From contig NZ_LAVS01000005.1 of NCBI RefSeq assembly GCF_000986865.1, forward strand, positions 1 through 64,000: DNA of 64,000 bases, read 5' to 3'. The notes under the pieces were generated by a model. The model did no database searches. It was not told where the DNA came from and saw only the letters and a program-made list of their open reading frames with translations. The position numbers and the translations under genes are program-made. Shown one piece after another: positions 57,592-64,000 of the stretch (the first letter of the stretch is position 1; each line of letters begins with the position of its first letter). Origin of the DNA: Rheinheimera mesophila. GTDB lineage: Bacteria > Pseudomonadota > Gammaproteobacteria > Enterobacterales > Alteromonadaceae.

Positions 57592-57697
57592 GTTGCAGCG
57601 CGGCGACAAATGAATAAATACCGATGGGCATAGTTAACCTCCGTGACTGGGGTCAGATGGCGCAATCAACAAAGCGGCAGCGTCTCGTATGATGAGA
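57592..57697. repeat. Dispersed ~105 bp intergenic repeat, copy B
   Basis: Begins TTGCAGCGCGGCGACAAATG and ends near GTATGATGAG. Shares GCATAGTT, GTGACTGGGG, GGCGCAA and AACAAAGC with copy A in the same order. Its right end covers the start codon of the AraC gene, so it forms the upstream region of that gene. Confidence 0.6.
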
Positions 57698-58411
57698 CTA
57701 TCGATTCGCGCCTATAGTCCTGAACCGCAAAGCCACAGCCATGATCACCATCAACTGGTGTTGCCTCTGTCTGGCCGGCTCGATTTGCTCATTAATCAGC
57801 AACAATTTCAGGTAGGTGCAGCAGAATGTCTGGTGATCCCGGCAGGCACAGAACATGGTTTTTCAGCCGCTGAACAATGTCGATTTTTAGTCGCAGATTT
57901 ACTGCATTTGCCTGCACATTTGCTGCAGTTAGCTCAACCTGTGTTTCAACTGTCAGCCCGGATCCAGCCATACTTATTGGTATTGGAGGCGTTGTTGATA
58001 GAGCAGGATCAACAACTGTTGCCAGCAGCACAGCAGTTTTTCCTGCAACTGCTGGAAACAGAACAGCCAGCACCTGCTGTGGATAAAAGAGTGCGGCAAG
58101 CTTTGCTGTATATGCAGGAGCATCTGGCAGATGAGTTAGATTTACCTTTGCTTGCCAGTAAAGCCAATTTGAGTTTAAGTCAATTTAAACTGTTGTTTCG
58201 TCAGCAGGTTGGTAAGAACCCTGGGCAGTATTTAACCACTTTACGTATGCAGCACAGCCGCACTTTAGTGCTGTTTTCCAACCTGTCTGTGCAACACATA
58301 GCGCTGGAATGCGGCTATCAGTCAGCTTCTGCCTTTAGCGCACGTTTTTCCCAGCATTTTGGCCAAAGTCCACAAAAGTACAGAGGTATTATTCAGCCGG
58401 ATCCAACTTAA
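57689..58411 (+). CDS. AraC-family transcriptional regulator
   Basis: A 240-residue regulator with an N-terminal cupin domain (HDHHQLVLPLSGRLDLLIN; LVIPAGTEHGF) and a C-terminal AraC double helix-turn-helix (about 145-235: SKANLSLSQFKLLFRQQVGK; IALECGYQSASAFSARF). ATG at 57689 or the next codon. Convergent with the SMP-30 gene (23-base overlap), so it may regulate the oxidase-lactonase pair or the PACE gene; its ligand is unknown. The upstream region is a repeat copy with no clear ribosome-binding site. Confidence 0.9.
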   Translation: MMRLSIRAYSPEPQSHSHDHHQLVLPLSGRLDLLINQQQFQVGAAECLVIPAGTEHGFSAAEQCRFLVADLLHLPAHLLQLAQPVFQLSARIQPYLLVLEALLIEQDQQLLPAAQQFFLQLLETEQPAPAVDKRVRQALLYMQEHLADELDLPLLASKANLSLSQFKLLFRQQVGKNPGQYLTTLRMQHSRTLVLFSNLSVQHIALECGYQSASAFSARFSQHFGQSPQKYRGIIQPDPT

Positions 58412-59249
58412 TCAGCTCTATCGCGCCACGTTTTTGCATAGTGACATAGAGTAATGTCGGATCTTTTTGTGAAAAAGTGACGTTGGTCGGAAACTCACCC
58501 TTTAGCTGATATTCCCGTAGCAATTTGCCATCAGGGCTGACTTTGGCAACCACACCTTTGCCATAACGGGCTATGTATAAATTACCTTGGCTATCGGCAC
58601 GCATACCGTCTAAACCAAAATCTGGAAATTGGATCAGTACTCTTTTATTACTGGCGTTGAGTTGCTCATCTAAATCGTAGACCCAGACTCTGCGCTGCGC
58701 GCTCTCGTTGACATAAAGACGGGTTTGGTCTGGACTAATTTCCACGCCGTTGGTGGTACCCATATCTTTTTCAACCAGACTGGAACTGCCATCAGTTTCA
58801 ATGCGCCACAACTGCCCTCTGCGATTTTTCCAATCCGGATCACTGGCAAAAATAACGCCATTCGCCGCTATGGTTAAATCGTTGGGCTGAAACATCAAGG
58901 GCTGATGCGCATGTAATTGCAGCTTCTTACCGTCGTAACGCCAGATGTTGTGGCCAGTATAATCGGCTATATACATCAGGCCTTTTTGGTCAAAACGAAT
59001 ACCGTTGCCAATACTGCCTTTGGGCAGGGTCAGAGCTAAACTCACCTCACCTTGAGGGCTGATTTTGCCAATGGTGCCTTCAACACCATAGTTCACTGCA
59101 TACAAATAACCGTTTTTGTCTGTGGCAGGACCTTCTATGCTGGCGTGAAAAACGCCGTCAGGCACAAAATCTGTGCTGTCGATTGATGTTTCAGCCTGCA
59201 CCACTACAGCGCCCAAAGATAAAAATAAAATCAGTACCTTATATCTCAT
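58389..59249 (-). CDS. Periplasmic SMP-30/gluconolactonase-like protein
   Basis: A 286-residue secreted beta-propeller (signal peptide MRYKVLILFLSLGAVVVQAE). Repeats have the SMP-30/LRE pattern (IGNGIRFDQKGLMYIADYTG; TNGVEISPDQTRLYVNES; GLDGMRADSQGNLYIARYGK), with Glu, Asn and Asp at the usual metal-site positions (EGPATDK, NGVE, DGMR). Such enzymes hydrolyse sugar lactones to aldonates. It follows the flavin oxidase gene by 19 bases, so the oxidase-lactonase pairing suits conversion of a sugar to its acid in the periplasm. Confidence 0.85.
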   Translation of the reverse strand: MRYKVLILFLSLGAVVVQAETSIDSTDFVPDGVFHASIEGPATDKNGYLYAVNYGVEGTIGKISPQGEVSLALTLPKGSIGNGIRFDQKGLMYIADYTGHNIWRYDGKKLQLHAHQPLMFQPNDLTIAANGVIFASDPDWKNRRGQLWRIETDGSSSLVEKDMGTTNGVEISPDQTRLYVNESAQRRVWVYDLDEQLNASNKRVLIQFPDFGLDGMRADSQGNLYIARYGKGVVAKVSPDGKLLREYQLKGEFPTNVTFSQKDPTLLYVTMQKRGAIELIKLDPAE

Positions 59250-59268
59250 TGGTTTTATCCTTTGTCTC

Positions 59269-60786
59269 TTAAGCTGGCTTTATGCCTTGAGCAAATCGCA
59301 GTAGCTGCTCAGGGTCGTAACGGCCTTTGAGTTGCTGCAGTTTTTCGTAGTGACGACCATAATAAGCCTCAGACCAGTTTTTAATCAAAGCGTCGGTGTA
59401 ATTTAAATAGGCACCACCCGTACTATAGGGCTTCATCACAGTACGCATATGGTTGACCCACAGCGCCGCACCTTGCATTAACTTTTCATCAGCCCCGACA
59501 GGACGGCTCACCAGATACTGAGCGCTAAAAAGTGCATCTCTGTGGGCAAAAGCCGTGTGATCGGCAGGCACAGAACTGATAGCACCGCCCATCAGCGTCA
59601 GTAAAATACCGCCGGATAAACCTTGTTGCTGGCGCTGCTGCACTTGCCCCAATAAAGCTTCTAATCCCGCTCTGCTAATGACTTGATTAAAAAAGTCAGA
59701 ACTGCCCGCCATAGCCACACGCTTGAGTTTGGCTTGCTCTGATTGATGCGGTAGTTTGCACTCTGGCATCTCCAAACCCGCACAGTCAGTCAGCATATAT
59801 TCGCGATAATTATGCAGCACCACATCCTGCTCTACAGGTTGCACTGGCAAACGCCTTAACCAATTCACCCATTGCTGCTGCAGCAATTTAATCTGGCCTA
59901 AACTGGTGACCCGGATTTGCAATTGGGGTTCATGATCTGGTTCACCACGCCACCATAAAGCCGCCTGAGACCATAAAGCTTCGGGTAACTGATGACTCCA
60001 GTGTTGCCATAAATTCAATACAGGCAATGCATCTTTTAACGCGAAATAAGCATGGCAACTTAAGATATCGGCCGTGGCAAAGGTTTGAAACTTCAGCCGG
60101 GTGACTATGCCAAACTGGCCACCACCGCCTCCTCTTAAACCCCAAAATAAATCCGCGTTTTGTTGCTCATTACAACGCAGCACTTCGCCATCTACAGTGA
60201 CAACTTCGGCTTCCAGCAGCGCATCACAAGTCAAACCGTATAAACGATCGGCTATGCCAAAACCACCACCCAAAGTTAAACCGGCAATACCTACACCGAC
60301 ACAACTGCCTCCCGGAATAGAGCGGCCTTTTTTACTTAACTGATCATAGATATCACCGAGCTTAGCCCCGGCTCCTATCCAAGCCGTGTCGTCTTCGGCT
60401 TCATGCTGAATATCGGCCATTAAAGCTAAATCCAGCAAAATGCCTTTAGTGCTCGAGTAACCGGCATAGTTATGGCCGCCGCTACGGCCTGTGATCGGTA
60501 ACTGAAACTTGCGGGCAAAAGCTAAAATCTGCTGCACATCTGAAGTATTAGCGCAGCGGGCTATCACCGCAGGAGTAATGCTGTCATAACGCGAGTTGGC
60601 CGCTTTATAAAACCGACTAAAACCAGCATCGGAAGGAAATAATAACTGACCGGAAAAACTGGCTTTGAGCTGTTGCCAGTCATCGGGGTCGGGCAAAGCT
60701 CTGGCCGGGCCAGACTGGCAGCCGGCGACAGTGGCTAAAGCTATAGTGCTACTTAAAGCTAAAAAATGACGTCTGTCCAAAAGCAA
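59269..60786 (-). CDS. Exported berberine-bridge-type FAD oxidase, likely sugar oxidase
   Basis: A 505-residue flavoprotein. The N-terminus has a Tat-like DRRHFL and lipobox VAGC (Cys23), so export and lipid anchoring are likely. FAD-binding PCMH domain with His105 in GRSGGHNYAGYS and Cys162 in IPGGSCVGVGIAGLTLGGG, the two residues that bind FAD covalently in bicovalent BBE-type oxidases. C-terminal BBE motif AYLNYTD and YDPEQLLRFAQGI. Family members oxidise carbohydrates or alkaloids; with the adjacent lactonase a sugar is the likely substrate. First gene of a two-gene operon. Confidence 0.88.
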   Translation of the reverse strand: MLLDRRHFLALSSTIALATVAGCQSGPARALPDPDDWQQLKASFSGQLLFPSDAGFSRFYKAANSRYDSITPAVIARCANTSDVQQILAFARKFQLPITGRSGGHNYAGYSSTKGILLDLALMADIQHEAEDDTAWIGAGAKLGDIYDQLSKKGRSIPGGSCVGVGIAGLTLGGGFGIADRLYGLTCDALLEAEVVTVDGEVLRCNEQQNADLFWGLRGGGGGQFGIVTRLKFQTFATADILSCHAYFALKDALPVLNLWQHWSHQLPEALWSQAALWWRGEPDHEPQLQIRVTSLGQIKLLQQQWVNWLRRLPVQPVEQDVVLHNYREYMLTDCAGLEMPECKLPHQSEQAKLKRVAMAGSSDFFNQVISRAGLEALLGQVQQRQQQGLSGGILLTLMGGAISSVPADHTAFAHRDALFSAQYLVSRPVGADEKLMQGAALWVNHMRTVMKPYSTGGAYLNYTDALIKNWSEAYYGRHYEKLQQLKGRYDPEQLLRFAQGIKPA

Positions 60787-60868
60787 GTCTTTTCAAAATG
60801 AGAACCGCAGGCAAATTAGCATAAATTGGCAGGATCTTCTTGTGGCATTACCGAAATAAGACCTCTCA

Positions 60869-60884
60869 TCACTACCAGTAGTGA
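60869..60884. promoter_or_regulatory. Inverted repeat upstream of the flavin oxidase gene
   Basis: TCACTAC and GTAGTGA separated by two bases, about 85 bases upstream of the oxidase start. Could be an operator for an unknown regulator or a transcript hairpin. Confidence 0.35.
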
Positions 60885-60967
60885 ATCTACTCTATGTTTT
60901 CGTATTGTAGCTAAGCTTAGTACATGGACACTTGACGTACAAATTGTGGACAATAACGACAACAAAA

Positions 60968-60985
60968 GTTATCATATAAGATAAC
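60968..60985. promoter_or_regulatory. Operator-like palindrome of the toxin-antitoxin operon
   Basis: GTTATC-ATATAA-GATAAC lies 17 bases before the toxin start codon, where HigA/XRE-type antitoxins usually bind to repress their own operon. Confidence 0.5.
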
Positions 60986-61001
60986 AAGGTAGAGATTACC
61001 T

Positions 61002-61325
61002 ATGAGTTGGAAAATTGATTTTTATGCTGGCGTAGAAGAGCAGATCCTCGACATGCCAGCCAAAATTCAGGCAAGGATGATTAAGCTATTAGAGTTAATG
61101 GAAAAACATGGAGCAAATCTGAACCCACCGCATACGGAATCTATGGGCAATGGCTTATTTGAAATACGAGCTAAAGCCCAGGAAGGGATTGGGCGCGGGT
61201 TATTTTGTTACTTAAAAGGCAAGCATATCTATGTGTTGCATGCCTTTGTAAAAAAGTCTCAAAAAACACCGAAAAATGAGCTGGAACTTGCCCGCGAACG
61301 ACAAAAAGAGGTTCAACAGTTATGA
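61002..61325 (+). CDS. HigB/RelE-type toxin (phage-derived Gp49-like)
   Basis: A 107-residue basic protein of the RelE superfamily, HigB-1/Gp49 subgroup: MSWKIDFYAGVEEQILDM, the middle GLFEIRAKAQEGIGRGLFCY and the C-terminal LHAFVKKSQKTPKNELELA are typical. Such toxins cleave mRNA on the ribosome. Toxin-first order and 4-base overlap with the antitoxin are characteristic of higBA. Confidence 0.93.
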   Translation: MSWKIDFYAGVEEQILDMPAKIQARMIKLLELMEKHGANLNPPHTESMGNGLFEIRAKAQEGIGRGLFCYLKGKHIYVLHAFVKKSQKTPKNELELARERQKEVQQL

Positions 61326-61597
61326 GTCTGCAAAAACTAAAACAACGTGCTTTAGATAATCCGGAAGTGAAAGCTGAATACGAGCAGTTGGACGCTGAAT
61401 TTAACTTTATTGATCAACTCCTCTCCATGCGCACTCAAGCCGGGCTCACACAAGAACAGGTTGCACAAAGGATGCAGACACAAAAGAGCAATATCAGCCG
61501 CTTAGAAAAAGGTAACTCTAACCCGAGCTGGTCTACGCTGGTGAAATATGCCCATGCCTGTGGTTTTGAGCTTTCGATTAAGTCGCATAAGATCTGA
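61322..61597 (+). CDS. HigA-type XRE antitoxin
   Basis: A 91-residue protein with an XRE helix-turn-helix (RTQAGLTQEQVAQRMQTQ, then SNISRLEKGNSNPSWSTL). It should bind and neutralise the toxin encoded just upstream and repress the operon. No second TA module is nearby. Confidence 0.93.
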   Translation: MSLQKLKQRALDNPEVKAEYEQLDAEFNFIDQLLSMRTQAGLTQEQVAQRMQTQKSNISRLEKGNSNPSWSTLVKYAHACGFELSIKSHKI

Positions 61598-61769
61598 GTT
61601 TTACTCAGGACACTGGGGAACAGAAAACTATGTTTTTACCCCTGTTTTTAGGGATACGTTAAGTCAATAATTGCCACACATTAGCTCACAAAAAACACAA
61701 GTTAGAAACAACACATCCACCAATTCCCCCTTGCCGTCCGAAAAAAAGCTGTTTATGCTGGTCACACTT

Positions 61770-61875
61770 AGCTTGTCGGAGTGCTGCACAAACCTGGTTT
61801 GTCAGCTGAGACCGCCCCTGGGCGGAATCCGTGGAACCTGAACAGGATAATACCTGCGGAGGGAAACAAGAGCGC
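61770..61875 (+). promoter_or_regulatory. TPP riboswitch (THI element)
   Basis: The conserved TPP-aptamer blocks are present: TTGTCGGAGTGC near 61774, GCTGAGACCG at about 61805, and CCTGAACAGGATAATACCTG followed by CGGAGGGAAACAAG at about 61837-61870. It lies 125-230 bases before thiC and is the standard thiamine-pyrophosphate control of this operon. The 400-base gap 61598-61997 is explained by it and the hairpin that follows. Confidence 0.95.
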
Positions 61876-61909
61876 CAACAGCGGCGGTGAGCCGTCTGCC
61901 TGTTGGCGC
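61872..61909 (+). other. Expression-platform hairpin after the TPP aptamer
   Basis: GCGCCAACAG (61872-61881) and CTGTTGGCGC (61900-61909) are perfect 10-base arms directly after the aptamer, with inner CGGC/GCCG pairing in the loop. No T-run follows, so it is not a classical terminator; it may control ribosome access or Rho-dependent termination. Confidence 0.6.
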
Positions 61910-61970
61910 ACTCATTCGGCTCATCTGTTGATGGCTGTCCACGCTTTTCCCAAGCTCTGTTGAAAATTAA

Positions 61971-64000
<2,030 letters not shown>

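Overview
The window is chromosomal DNA of a Gram-negative gammaproteobacterium. Evidence: the blocks radC-rpmB-rpmG-mutM, coaBC-dut-slmA, pyrE-rph-yicC, gmk-rpoZ-spoT-recG and rarD-yigI-recQ match Escherichia coli neighbourhoods, and the proteins include SlmA, SpoT, TonB-dependent receptors and a POTRA/beta-barrel protein. Small DUF genes, a 7TMR-DISM c-di-GMP protein and a recurrent ~105 bp intergenic repeat suggest an aerobic, polysaccharide-using, Alteromonadales-like bacterium. From memory it resembles Rheinheimera; that is a guess not checked against any database.

Layout. 1-3.5 kb: 5' part of mgtE (minus strand) with a long structured leader, then a DUF432 protein overlapping an MscS channel. 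3.5-6.5 kb: a secreted outer-membrane barrel protein, mutM and a membrane-anchored unknown. 6.6-13.2 kb: the housekeeping core (rpmG, rpmB, radC, coaBC, dut, slmA, dgkA, pyrE, rph, yicC). 13.2-28.3 kb: an accessory block where E. coli has only a few genes between yicC and gmk. It holds a TPR protein, a locus that looks like cellobionate/aldonate catabolism (gluconokinase, GPH symporter, GH94 phosphorylase, Gfo/Idh oxidoreductase, LacI-type regulator, TonB-dependent receptor), and an RND efflux pump with its adaptor. 28.5-42 kb: core again (gmk, rpoZ, spoT, ridA, recG, rarD, a MotA/MotB-type stator pair, yigI-like thioesterase, recQ, cytochrome c). 42-52 kb: selO, a DUF3630-like protein, a 7TM-PAS-GGDEF-EAL protein, a cysteine-cluster protein, and a membrane histidine kinase with a sigma-54 activator. 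52.6-55.3 kb: a cyanide-insensitive type bd oxidase operon with a micro-ORF on each side. 55.5-61.6 kb: small unknowns, a CBS protein, a PACE-like efflux protein, an AraC regulator, a periplasmic flavin oxidase plus SMP-30 lactonase pair, and a HigBA-type toxin-antitoxin. 61.7-64 kb: TPP riboswitch, thiC and the start of a thiO-like gene.

How genes work together. The most coherent system is the sugar-acid locus. Two 18-bp operator-like sites differing at one base lie in the lacI/gntK divergent region and upstream of the TonB receptor, each placing TTGCGC as a -35 with a 17-bp spacer to a plausible -10. A regulon of receptor, symporter, phosphorylase and gluconokinase would import an aldonate disaccharide, cleave it to glucose 1-phosphate plus gluconate, and phosphorylate the gluconate. 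About 40 kb away, the exported FAD oxidase (His and Cys at both covalent-flavin positions) and the secreted SMP-30 protein look able to oxidise a sugar to a lactone and open it to an aldonate, which could feed the first locus; that link is inference. I found no CRISPR array, rRNA, tRNA, IS element or prophage.
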